Shown: one piece after another, positions 53,979-61,865 of the stretch
Numbering within the stretch: the stretch's first letter is position 1
Layout: each line of letters begins with the position of its first letter
Assembly: GCA_964454015.1 (NCBI GenBank)
Contig: CAYVQF010000006.1
Coordinates: 62,001 to 126,000, forward strand
Source: CAYVQF01 sp964454015
GTDB taxonomy: Bacteria > Myxococcota_A > Bradymonadia > UBA4248
Direction of reading: 5' to 3'
DNA: 64,000 nucleotides
The notes under the pieces: generated by a model
The model's input: only the letters and a program-made list of their open reading frames with translations
Databases searched by the model: none
Told to the model about the DNA's origin: nothing
Program-made: the position numbers and the translations under genes

Positions 53979-56900
53979 CTAAACCGACCCGTCGCTGCTG
54001 CTCCGTTCCGGAGCCGCCGCCCCGTCTGCCTCGCCCCCTTCCTCGTCGGCCCCTGAGGCCAGCGCCGCAGCAGCAACAACGCCACCGGGTGCGACATAGT
54101 CGTGGCCGGGCACGATCCCCTTGAGCCCCAACCACTCAGCCAAGATGATCAGCGCCGGTTGCACCGTCATCGTCGCCAACCACGCCGATGAGATGCCGAT
54201 CACCGCGAGCTGACCCATGGTGTTCAAGCCCTGGTGTTGACTCATCATCATCCCGCTGAAGCCCACACAGGTCGTGGCCGCCGACATGAAAATCGCGCCA
54301 CCTGCGTGGCGCATGGCCACCAGCAAACCACCTCGCCCCACCGAGCGATAGCGGTGGAAGAGATGAATCGAGCCGTCTATCCCTATTCCGATGATCACCG
54401 GCAAAATGACCATGTTGAAGAAACCCAGCTTCAGGTGGAAGAGCGCCATGATCCCGGCGATCCACGTCAAGGCCACCACCAAGGGCGCGCAGATCACCAC
54501 CGTCTGCAACAGCGAACGGTGCTGCAGCGCCACCACCAAGAGCACGATGAGCCCCGCAATCAACACCACCTCTGCGCCATCCTTCTTGATCTGCGTCAGC
54601 ATGTCCGCAAACACGAAGGCATTGGCGCTCATGACCAGCGGCTTGTCGTTGACCCTGATCGTGCGCATCTCGTCGGTGAAACGATGCGCCTGGAGCCCGT
54701 TGAGGGTGCTCGTCGACTGATAGACCAACGCCACGTTGCCAAAGGCATAATCCACCCCACTCCCCGGCCGCGGCGCTGCGGGTTTGAGCCCACCCTCCTT
54801 GAACTGTCGCTTCACCCAGTCCGGCAGATCGTCCACCCCAATACTGTCCTGCACCAAGTAACGACGCAGCGACTGAATCTGCTCCTTCTCATCCGTAGGC
54901 AAAAAGCGGATGTTGCGATCCCGCGTCCGCTCCTCCATCTGCGCGATGATGGCCAGCTTGGCCGCCTGCTCAGAGGGCGTCCCGGGCATGAAGCTGTACA
55001 CACTCACGAAGGACCGCACCGACGAAATGCGCTGGTTGTCCCGTTGGCTCGGCAGCGCCGCGTGCAGCCATCCCGGAAGCCGCGCGTGCTGATGCAAGAT
55101 CGGACGCCACACGGCATAGGCCCGCACCTGCGCCAGCGGCACCTCCCAGACATCCTCGACCAAAAGGCGCGACAGCGTCGGGTACTCGCGCGTAAACGCC
55201 ACCACCTGGCGCAGCGCCGCCGATCCATCCACGTCGTAGCGCACGAATGAGGGGATGGTCCGAGCAAACGAAGTGGGTAGAACCCGCCGCGCCGTCGCCA
55301 TGGTCGGCGCCGTCCCCACCTCCCCACTCAAAGCGAAACCGAAAGCCAACGCCGCGTTCAAGCGGCCAAAAAGATTGGGATAGAGCCGCGCCACCTCCCG
55401 CAGGTTGAACACCATGTGCGGATCCCGACGCTGCGTCAAAATGCGCTCCAAAGCGCTGACCTCTTCCAATGAATCCAACAGCACCAACGCCGGAGAGCTG
55501 TGCCGCTTCTCCGTCACCCCATAGCGATCGCTCTCCTGGGAGTAGGCCGATTGACGCATGCGCAGCCGATAAAAATTCTCCTCGAACTGCACCTCGTCCA
55601 CCTCGACCACACTGAAGGCAACGAAAGAACCCGCCGCCAGCACCAGCGCCACCGCCACCCACCGGCTCCAGCGCAGCGTCAGCGTCGACGGCGGCTCGTG
55701 CACCTCTTTCACCTTGGTCGTCGTCGGCAACAGACGCTGCAGCGTCAGAACCAACGCCGGTAACACACTCAGCATGGCAAAGAGGGAAATCAACACCCCC
55801 AGACCGGCCACCAAACCAAACTGACTGAAACCGCGAAACTCCGCCAACAACAACGTGAAAAAGGTCGCCGCCGTGGTCATGCCGCCGGCAAAATTGGCCG
55901 AACCCACCTCGATCACCGAGACCCGCATCGCCTGCTCGGCGTCACGTCCCCGCAGACGCTCCTCGTCGTAACGCGCCAACACATGGATCCCAAAATCAAT
56001 CCCCAAACCCAGCAAAATCGCAAAAATGAACGCCGTGATCAGGTTCAAATAGCCAATGGTCAAGAACGCCAAGGCCAAGGTCCAAGCAATGGCCATCGCC
56101 AAGGGCAAGACCACGATGAAGGCCACCCGCACCCGCCGGAAGAATACGAAGAGCAACAGCAGAATCCCCCCCACCGTGGTCCCGCCAGACACCAAAATGT
56201 CGTTGACGATGGACTCATACTCGCCCTGCTGCGTCTTGAAACCACCCCCGTAAGCGATCCGCATCTCGCGGTGATATCGCTCCGGACCCAGACGCGCCAC
56301 CAGCGCCTCGATCTCTTCCAAATGGCTCTGGGTCGCCTTCAGGCTGGTGCTGGCATCGCGAAAACGCACCTGTATCCGAATGATCCAGGCCCCGTCCGGC
56401 AGTTGATACACCGGATAAGTCGGCACCGACGCCAGCTCCGACGTCGCATAGCGCGCCCCCAAACGCTCCCGCAGCCCACCCTCGCTCAGATCCACCTCCT
56501 CCGCCTCAGCACCCTCCTCAGAACGCTTCTTCAACCCCGGCTCCAGCGCGTCGCACTCGCCCGCCTGAGTCGCCGTCAGCAAACAGGCCTTGTACTCCCC
56601 GCTCTGGCGCCGCGCGTCCGTCAGCGACGTGTCCAACTCCTCATAAAGCGCCTCCAGATCCTCCACGCTCGCATAGAGCAGGATATTCTCCTCGAAGAAG
56701 CGCTTGTCGTTGTGGAAATGCGCGTAGCCTATCGTATCCATCGCCTGCAACGCCGCCGTCAGATCCCGCGCAAAGAGCACCAGCGGATCGCCGCACACCT
56801 CCTCGGCATCACCTGGCGCATCATCGATGAGCACCAACGGATCGCCGCTGTTCTCAGCAACACAAGCCTCATAGGAGGCACTCCCCAACATCCCCGGCGC

Positions 56901-57161
56901 CAAGGTCCGCTCCGGCACCTCGACGATGATCGTCAGCGACGTCACACTCCCCATTCGGTCCGCGATGGCAAAGGTGTCGCGCACGCTGCGGCTGTTCTCA
57001 GGCATCAGATCCTTCAGATCCGAGCGTATGTCGAAACGCAGCAATATCACCACCACTGCCGCAATCGTCAGCAACACCGAGAGCAACAACACCTTGCCAT
57101 GGTGCCGCGCCACGAAACCGATCAACCCTCCCAAGCCATCGCGAACAAAAGGTACTTTCAC
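53979..57161 (-). CDS. MMPL/RND-superfamily exporter (HpnN-like)
   Basis: The product has 1060 residues. A GTG at 57161 is chosen: GGAG lies 6 nt upstream and the protein then begins MKVPFVRDGLGGLIGFVARHHGKVLLLSV, directly before TM1. Two repeated halves each have a large loop followed by five or six helices. The first half contains FAILLGLGIDFGIHVLARY and the second VIIGIGIDGSIHLFHRYR, the GxGxD(F/G)xIH motif of MMPL exporters with the TM4 and TM10 acidic residues. The periplasmic loops hold FEENFYRLRMRQSAY-type segments. Members move hydrophobic lipids, hopanoids or siderophores; the cargo here is unknown. The terminal region is Ala/Gly/Glu-rich. Confidence 0.87.
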   Translation of the reverse strand: MKVPFVRDGLGGLIGFVARHHGKVLLLSVLLTIAAVVVILLRFDIRSDLKDLMPENSRSVRDTFAIADRMGSVTSLTIIVEVPERTLAPGMLGSASYEACVAENSGDPLVLIDDAPGDAEEVCGDPLVLFARDLTAALQAMDTIGYAHFHNDKRFFEENILLYASVEDLEALYEELDTSLTDARRQSGEYKACLLTATQAGECDALEPGLKKRSEEGAEAEEVDLSEGGLRERLGARYATSELASVPTYPVYQLPDGAWIIRIQVRFRDASTSLKATQSHLEEIEALVARLGPERYHREMRIAYGGGFKTQQGEYESIVNDILVSGGTTVGGILLLLFVFFRRVRVAFIVVLPLAMAIAWTLALAFLTIGYLNLITAFIFAILLGLGIDFGIHVLARYDEERLRGRDAEQAMRVSVIEVGSANFAGGMTTAATFFTLLLAEFRGFSQFGLVAGLGVLISLFAMLSVLPALVLTLQRLLPTTTKVKEVHEPPSTLTLRWSRWVAVALVLAAGSFVAFSVVEVDEVQFEENFYRLRMRQSAYSQESDRYGVTEKRHSSPALVLLDSLEEVSALERILTQRRDPHMVFNLREVARLYPNLFGRLNAALAFGFALSGEVGTAPTMATARRVLPTSFARTIPSFVRYDVDGSAALRQVVAFTREYPTLSRLLVEDVWEVPLAQVRAYAVWRPILHQHARLPGWLHAALPSQRDNQRISSVRSFVSVYSFMPGTPSEQAAKLAIIAQMEERTRDRNIRFLPTDEKEQIQSLRRYLVQDSIGVDDLPDWVKRQFKEGGLKPAAPRPGSGVDYAFGNVALVYQSTSTLNGLQAHRFTDEMRTIRVNDKPLVMSANAFVFADMLTQIKKDGAEVVLIAGLIVLLVVALQHRSLLQTVVICAPLVVALTWIAGIMALFHLKLGFFNMVILPVIIGIGIDGSIHLFHRYRSVGRGGLLVAMRHAGGAIFMSAATTCVGFSGMMMSQHQGLNTMGQLAVIGISSAWLATMTVQPALIILAEWLGLKGIVPGHDYVAPGGVVAAAALASGADEEGGEADGAAAPERSSSDGSV

Positions 57162-57420
57162 GTTCCACTCCGCAATTGGGCCAGCAGCGCTCTGCCCCGC
57201 ATTCGTCCCCAGAACATTCCGCCCGGAGCCTAACCACATTGGCGCCACCCGTCTAGCCGAGCCCACACCGGCCCGGACCCCCATGACCGCCACCAACCGC
57301 CCCCGGCCACAGCGTTCCCACCCCGATGAAAATCGGATAGACCCTGCCCAAGGCCCCCCGCGCACCCTCGCGACCGGCCCCACTCACGGCACTGACGCCA
57401 CCACCGCGCAAGGTCCTCCC

Positions 57421-58434
57421 GTGACACAGCACGAGCCACCCCAGGTCGGAGTCATAGGAGCGGGCCCCTGGGGACAACGCATCGCCGCCTGCCTCGCTGA
57501 GCTCGGCGCCCTCGCCGCCATCGCCGACCCCAACCCCACGCGCCGCGACGAATGCCAGCGCCGCTTCCCCGCCCTCCCCCTCTTCGCCCACCACGACCCA
57601 CTCCTGCGCAGCCCCATCACCGCCGCGGTCATCGCCACCCCCATGACCACCCACGCCACCATCGCCCGCCACTGCCTCGACGCCGGCAAAGACCTCTTCA
57701 TCGAAAAACCCTTCACCACCAACACCCGCGCCGCCCAAACCCTAGCCCGACAAGCGACCCGCAGCGAGCGCATCCTCATGGTCGGACATCTCCTGCTCTA
57801 CCAAAGCGGCATTCAGTGGATCCACACCCGATTGGCCGCACGGCCCCCAAAGCAGCCCATCCACACCCTCCACCAACGACACAGCGATCTCACCCTCCCC
57901 AAAGAGTGTGCCCTATGGGGGCTCGCCGTCCATGACGTCGCCGTCGCCATCTACATCCACGGCGCCACCCCCACCCTCAGCGCCGCCACCATCGCCCTCG
58001 ACGACGCCGGACTGGCCACGGACGTGCGCGCCTGCCTGCACTTCCCCAATAGCAGCACCGCCAACATCCACGCCGCCTGGAACGCACCCGAGCGACGCCG
58101 CTGCCTGACCGTGCAGGCCGGCGCCCACCACTGGACCTACGACGAGCTGACCCACGAAGGCCGAGAGATCGGCCCGGCGCATCCCCCCACATCCCCCCTC
58201 GTCCATCGCGACGCACCCCCTCTCCTCAACGAAATGCGCGCCTTCCTGGACCACCTCAACCACCGCTCCCTCCCCTTGTCCAATCAACACCTTGGCCTCG
58301 CCGTCGTCCAAGTCTTGCAGCACATCGCACGCCACGCCACCCTCCTCACCCCCACCGCCCGCGCCAACCAGCGGCTGTGGAGCGCCCCGCCACCACCCCG
58401 CTCGCTCTCCTGCGACCCAACCTCAGCCAGGTGA
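57421..58434 (+). CDS. Gfo/Idh/MocA-family NAD(P)-dependent oxidoreductase
   Basis: The product has 337 residues from a GTG at 57421 with a weak AAGG site. It then starts MTQHEPPQVGVIGAGPWGQ, exactly at the Rossmann fold. An ATG at 57283 would add 46 Pro/Thr/Arg-rich residues of non-coding character. Next come AAVIATPMTTHATIARHCLDAGKDLFIEKPFTTN with the conserved EKP lysine, then GHLLLYQSGIQWI, and the C-terminal alpha/beta domain. Members oxidise or reduce sugars and cyclitols, for example in UDP-sugar synthesis. It lies 3 bp before an OPA-family transporter gene, so the pair may handle a sugar or phosphorylated sugar. Confidence 0.85.
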   Translation: MTQHEPPQVGVIGAGPWGQRIAACLAELGALAAIADPNPTRRDECQRRFPALPLFAHHDPLLRSPITAAVIATPMTTHATIARHCLDAGKDLFIEKPFTTNTRAAQTLARQATRSERILMVGHLLLYQSGIQWIHTRLAARPPKQPIHTLHQRHSDLTLPKECALWGLAVHDVAVAIYIHGATPTLSAATIALDDAGLATDVRACLHFPNSSTANIHAAWNAPERRRCLTVQAGAHHWTYDELTHEGREIGPAHPPTSPLVHRDAPPLLNEMRAFLDHLNHRSLPLSNQHLGLAVVQVLQHIARHATLLTPTARANQRLWSAPPPPRSLSCDPTSAR

Positions 58435-58437
58435 ACC

Positions 58438-59724
58438 ATGTCACCCGATGCCGCAACCGCTGAAGCCAAAGCCTACCGCCCTTGGCAAATCAAAATCTTC
58501 ACCGCCACCTGGCTCGCCTACGCCGGCTACTACTTCTGCCGCAAGGCCTTCTACGTCGTCAAAGCGGACTTCGCCCAAGACCTCGGCCTGAGCACTTCCC
58601 ACCTCGCCCATCTCGGCACGGGTTACCTCGTCGCCTACATGATCGGCCAGTTCTCCAGCGCCTACGTCGGCCGCCGCCTCGGACCCAAGATGCTCCTCCT
58701 TGGGGGCATGGCCATCTCCATCCTCTGCAACGTCGCCTTCGGCGTCTCCAACTCCTTCTGGACCGTTCTCCTCTTCCTCACCATCAATGGCCTCGCCCAA
58801 GGCACGGGCTGGCCAGGCTGTATCGGATCCCTGGCCTACTGGTTCAAACGCACCCAGCGCGGCTCGGTCCTCGGCGTATGGTCCACTTGCTACCAACTCG
58901 GCTCCGTCGCCGCCTCCTCTTTCGCTGCTTTCATGCTCGGCTTGGCCGGGTGGCAATGGTCCTTCTTCGGCGCCTCGGTGGTCTTGCTCCTCATCTGGTT
59001 CGTCGTCCTCTTCATCCACCCCAACCGCCCTGAGGATGTCGGTCTCGAGCCCCTCGCCGACGACGACGAGCCCAACACCGACGCCGACGCCGACCCGGCC
59101 CAGCAACAGGGACTCGGCTGGACCCGCGGCGTGGTCATCACCATCCTGATGATGGGCGCCATCTATTTCTGCATCAAGTTCCTCCGCTACGCCCTGTGGA
59201 GCTGGGTCCCCTTCCTCCTGGCCAACAACTTCGACATGCAGGGAGATAGCGCCGGCTACCTCTCTACGGTCTTCGACATCTCCGGCTTCGCGGGGGTCAT
59301 CGTCGCCGGCTACCTCACGGACCGCTTCTTCAAAGGACGACGCAGCGCCGTGGCCCTGGCCATGATCGTCCTCATGGCCCTCTCCTTCCTCATGATGTTC
59401 TTCCTCGGTGAGGGCAGCCTGGTCTTCTTCACCATCTCCATGGGACTGGCGGGCTTCATGCTCTTCGGCCCAGACTCTCTCATCTCCGGCACGGGCGCCA
59501 TCGACGTCGGCTCGCGCCGCGGCGCCCTCGTCGCCGCCGGCATCATCAATGGCATGGGCTCGGCGGGACCCATCTTTCAGGAACAGCTCGTCGGCTGGAT
59601 GTACGACGCCTTCGATCAATCCCTGGCGCCCATCCTCATCACCTTGGTCGGCGTCTCCATCCTCTGCGCCATGATGATGAGCCTCCTGTGGTGGCGCTCC
59701 CGCTCGGGCAAAGGAGGGCTCTAG
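58438..59724 (+). CDS. OPA-family (GlpT/UhpT-like) MFS transporter
   Basis: The product has 428 residues with twelve predicted helices. The first helix YAGYYFCRKAFYVVKADFAQDLG carries the family-typical YxxCRKxF, and GGMAISILCNVAFGVSNSFWTVLLFLTINGLAQGTGWPG is characteristic of organophosphate:phosphate antiporters, with W(F)xRxxRG-like GSLAYWFKRTQRGS after it. A cytoplasmic loop (DDDEPNTDADADPAQQQ) divides the halves. It probably exchanges a sugar phosphate or glycerol-3-phosphate for phosphate in the inner membrane. It follows the Gfo/Idh/MocA gene by 3 bp. Confidence 0.88.
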   Translation: MSPDAATAEAKAYRPWQIKIFTATWLAYAGYYFCRKAFYVVKADFAQDLGLSTSHLAHLGTGYLVAYMIGQFSSAYVGRRLGPKMLLLGGMAISILCNVAFGVSNSFWTVLLFLTINGLAQGTGWPGCIGSLAYWFKRTQRGSVLGVWSTCYQLGSVAASSFAAFMLGLAGWQWSFFGASVVLLLIWFVVLFIHPNRPEDVGLEPLADDDEPNTDADADPAQQQGLGWTRGVVITILMMGAIYFCIKFLRYALWSWVPFLLANNFDMQGDSAGYLSTVFDISGFAGVIVAGYLTDRFFKGRRSAVALAMIVLMALSFLMMFFLGEGSLVFFTISMGLAGFMLFGPDSLISGTGAIDVGSRRGALVAAGIINGMGSAGPIFQEQLVGWMYDAFDQSLAPILITLVGVSILCAMMMSLLWWRSRSGKGGL

Positions 59725-59730
59725 CACCCC

Positions 59731-59764
59731 CGCCAGCCACGCGACGCCCCCCCCTAGGCTGGCG
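59731..59764. terminator. Hairpin between convergent genes
   Basis: CGCCAGCC pairs perfectly with GGCTGGCG across an 18-nt C-rich loop. It spans the 29-bp gap and the first bases of the converging minus-strand gene. No T-tract is present, so this is tentative. Confidence 0.3.
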
Positions 59765-61046
59765 GCGCCTCGTCGCCGTGGGCCCCGCGCACGACCAGCG
59801 CCCTGAGCCGCTCGACCTCTGCCGCCGCCACCGCCACCCACCAACCTTGACCGCTCTTGCGCTCCAACTCCCCACGCTGGAGGCGCAGACTCGTCACGTG
59901 GCGGCCGGCCGGCGAGAACAGATGCGCCCGCCCCCGCGGCCCCAGCACCGCCAAGGTGCCGTGGCGCCGATCCCAGAAGAAATGCTCCGCCCCTGCATTC
60001 TCCACGTCCCGCAAAGCATCGCTCGTCGGCCGCTCTCCACCCTCATGCCGCTCCTGCGCGTGCTGCGTGCGCCGCTGCAGCGGCCTGAAGACCCGCTCCA
60101 CCTCGCCCCGGAGCCCATTGATGAGCGCCATGGCCTCCCGCTCTCGAGCCCGCCCGCGGGCCGCACCGCGTAGCGCCCGCACCCGGCGCCACGCCTCCAC
60201 GGCGCGCTGCTCCGTCGCGGCCAGCAACCGCCGCAGACGCTCCGCTGGGCCACGGGCGTGCTCGCGCGCCGCAGCCTCGGCAATGGCCTGGCGCTCCAGG
60301 CCCAAGACGTTGATGCGCCAGCGGCGCAGCGGGTCGCCACCGGCGACCTCCACCAACTGGAGGGTCAAGGCGATCCGATCCGCCGTAGAACGGCGCAAGG
60401 CGAAATCCTCGGGGATCAGGCCCACCACCACCTGGCCCAACACGGTCAGCGCCGCACCGCGCCCACCGCCGGCCGCCCCGAGCTCGCGCCGCAACGGCCC
60501 TCCGTGCAGCGCCAACGCGATGATCTCCGGCGGCTCCACAAAGAGGCGGTCGACCCGCTCCTCCCCCTGGGCGAGGCAAAGATTGGTGAAGGACTGCCAC
60601 ACCGGCCGACCCGATGCCGCATAGGAGGCCAAAGTCTGGTCCCGCTGGGGCGGTGCTGCGTGGACACATTGGCTGCTGGCGCACAAAAAACAGTAGGCAA
60701 AGCCTGGGCGCAGCCCGGCCCCCTGCAACGCCTCCCCCACCTGCCGCTCCAGGTCGCTGAGCAGCTTTTGGGCGGCCGCTTCGCGGCTACCAAGTACGGC
60801 GGCCGCTTCGCGGCTACCAAGTACGGCGCCCGCGTCGAGGCGAATCTGCAGCGGCACCTCTCCCATGGCCACGGCGACATCACCAGGACTCAGCCCATGC
60901 GTCTGTGCCAAGGCCACGAGCAGATCCTGGAGCGCCCCCGCGGCGCGGCGGCTGTGCCCCTCCACCGACGCAGCGGCGCCAGAACTCCCTCCCCTCGCCC
61001 TGCGCCGAGGCCTGGGCCGCCGCCCCTCTCCAGGTTCATCTGCCAT
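59754..61046 (-). CDS. Protein of unknown function with Cys cluster and tandem 9-residue duplication
   Basis: The product has 430 residues. I do not recognise a family. The N-terminus is basic (RRPRPRRRARGG), followed by an Ala/Gly-rich helical region with an exact AVLGSREAA repeat. Then comes a cysteine cluster YCFLCASSQCVHAAPP that could bind a metal, and a stretch reading SFTNLCLAQGEERVDRLFVEPPEIIALAL. The middle is helical and Arg-rich (AIAEAAAREHARGPAERLRRLL; AVEAWRRVRALRGAARGRAR). The last 100 residues are mixed strands (FFWDRRHGTLAVLGPRGRAHLFSPAGRHV). It has no signal peptide or membrane helix and is probably cytoplasmic and basic. It is divergent from a lipoprotein gene. Confidence 0.65.
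   Translation of the reverse strand: MADEPGEGRRPRPRRRARGGSSGAAASVEGHSRRAAGALQDLLVALAQTHGLSPGDVAVAMGEVPLQIRLDAGAVLGSREAAAVLGSREAAAQKLLSDLERQVGEALQGAGLRPGFAYCFLCASSQCVHAAPPQRDQTLASYAASGRPVWQSFTNLCLAQGEERVDRLFVEPPEIIALALHGGPLRRELGAAGGGRGAALTVLGQVVVGLIPEDFALRRSTADRIALTLQLVEVAGGDPLRRWRINVLGLERQAIAEAAAREHARGPAERLRRLLAATEQRAVEAWRRVRALRGAARGRAREREAMALINGLRGEVERVFRPLQRRTQHAQERHEGGERPTSDALRDVENAGAEHFFWDRRHGTLAVLGPRGRAHLFSPAGRHVTSLRLQRGELERKSGQGWWVAVAAAEVERLRALVVRGAHGDEAPPA
60774..60827. repeat. Exact 27-bp tandem duplication
   Basis: The 27-bp unit beginning GGCCGCTTCGCGGC is present twice in a row with no mismatch (60774-60800 and 60801-60827), duplicating nine codons of the unknown-function gene in frame. 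Confidence 0.95.
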
Positions 61047-61097
61047 CGTTCATCGCTATAAAAAAACCGCGTCCTGAGCCGCAGCAAGCCCTCGCGC

Positions 61098-61125
61098 TTG
61101 CCTCCCCGCCAGGGGAGGCTATTGT
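61098..61125 (+). promoter_or_regulatory. Promoter-like site with palindromic spacer
   Basis: TTGCCT (61098-61103), a 16-nt spacer and TATTGT (61120-61125) lie about 90 nt upstream of the lipoprotein ATG at 61214. The spacer largely consists of a perfect 8-bp inverted repeat GCCTCCCC-GCCA-GGGGAGGC (61100-61119), which could be an operator. It may instead be a hairpin terminator. Confidence 0.4.
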
Positions 61126-61213
61126 TATCTCGCCCTGGCGCCGTGTCCAGGCGCGGCGAATCCCCGCTGCCACGTCCCCCCAAGCGGTGCCTCTCGCTTT
61201 TGGAGAACCCATC

Positions 61214-61861
61214 ATGATCGACCTAGGACTGCAGCGACGACGCCCGACCTGGCCTGTGCGCCTCACCCTGTGCGCCCTGCCCTTCTTGGTCCTCCTCGGG
61301 CACGCCTGCTCAGACGACGACCCCAAGGTCGAAGCCGACAGCACGCACGACCTGGTGGAGGTGGATCCCGACAGCACGACCGACGCCCCCGAGCTCCCAC
61401 CTGACGCCACTGAAGTCCCGGAAGACGTGGAACATGACATCCCGCCCACCAGCGACTGTGGCTTCAGCGATGACGTCACCTATGACATCTGGGGTGAAAT
61501 CTGGCAGCTCCGCTCCCAAGATGGCACCACCTGTGTGCGCCTGGTGCGGCGCAACGACTCCGAGCCCGACGTCATCTACAAAGCCGTCCCCTTCACCCTG
61601 CTGTCGCTGACCCTCGACGGCTTGGGCCTCGAGCCCTCGCGCGTCGTCATCGAAGACCCCGAGAAGCTTCACTATAACAGCACGCACCACAACTGGTACG
61701 ACCGCGCCTGGGGCACCAGCGATAGCGCCCGCTACGTCTTGAACATCGACTACGACCCCACTGAGGTCACCCCAGACTACTTCTTCTTCTCCCTCGTGAT
61801 CCTCGCCCCAGATGGCGACGACGTGCTCTGGGGGCCCGTCTCCCTCTTCGCCGTCAGATAG
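61214..61861 (+). CDS. Small lipoprotein with acidic tether
   Basis: The product has 215 residues. GGAG lies 9 nt before the ATG. A basic n-region (LQRRRPTWPVR) and a hydrophobic core end in LLGHAC, an imperfect lipobox followed by SDDD. An acidic tether of about 50 residues (DSTTDAPELPPDATEVPEDVEHD) leads to a compact beta domain of about 130 residues. It contains YDIWGEIWQLRSQDGTTCVRLVRRND and YFFFSLVILAPDGDDVLWGPV, ending FAVR. The domain is likely a small extracellular sandwich with one disulfide pair. I recognise no family. It converges with the next gene, ending 4 bp before that gene's stop. Confidence 0.75.
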   Translation: MIDLGLQRRRPTWPVRLTLCALPFLVLLGHACSDDDPKVEADSTHDLVEVDPDSTTDAPELPPDATEVPEDVEHDIPPTSDCGFSDDVTYDIWGEIWQLRSQDGTTCVRLVRRNDSEPDVIYKAVPFTLLSLTLDGLGLEPSRVVIEDPEKLHYNSTHHNWYDRAWGTSDSARYVLNIDYDPTEVTPDYFFFSLVILAPDGDDVLWGPVSLFAVR

Positions 61862-61865
61862 CGCC

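Noticed and set aside
57283..57420. N-terminal extension of the Gfo/Idh/MocA gene from ATG 57283
   Set aside because: The 46 extra residues are Pro/Thr/Arg-rich and precede the family's normal N-terminus; GTG 57421 fits better.
58441..59844. Minus-strand ORF of 467 codons opposite the OPA transporter
   Set aside because: The plus strand has a clear 12-helix transporter; the complement is highly charged and featureless.
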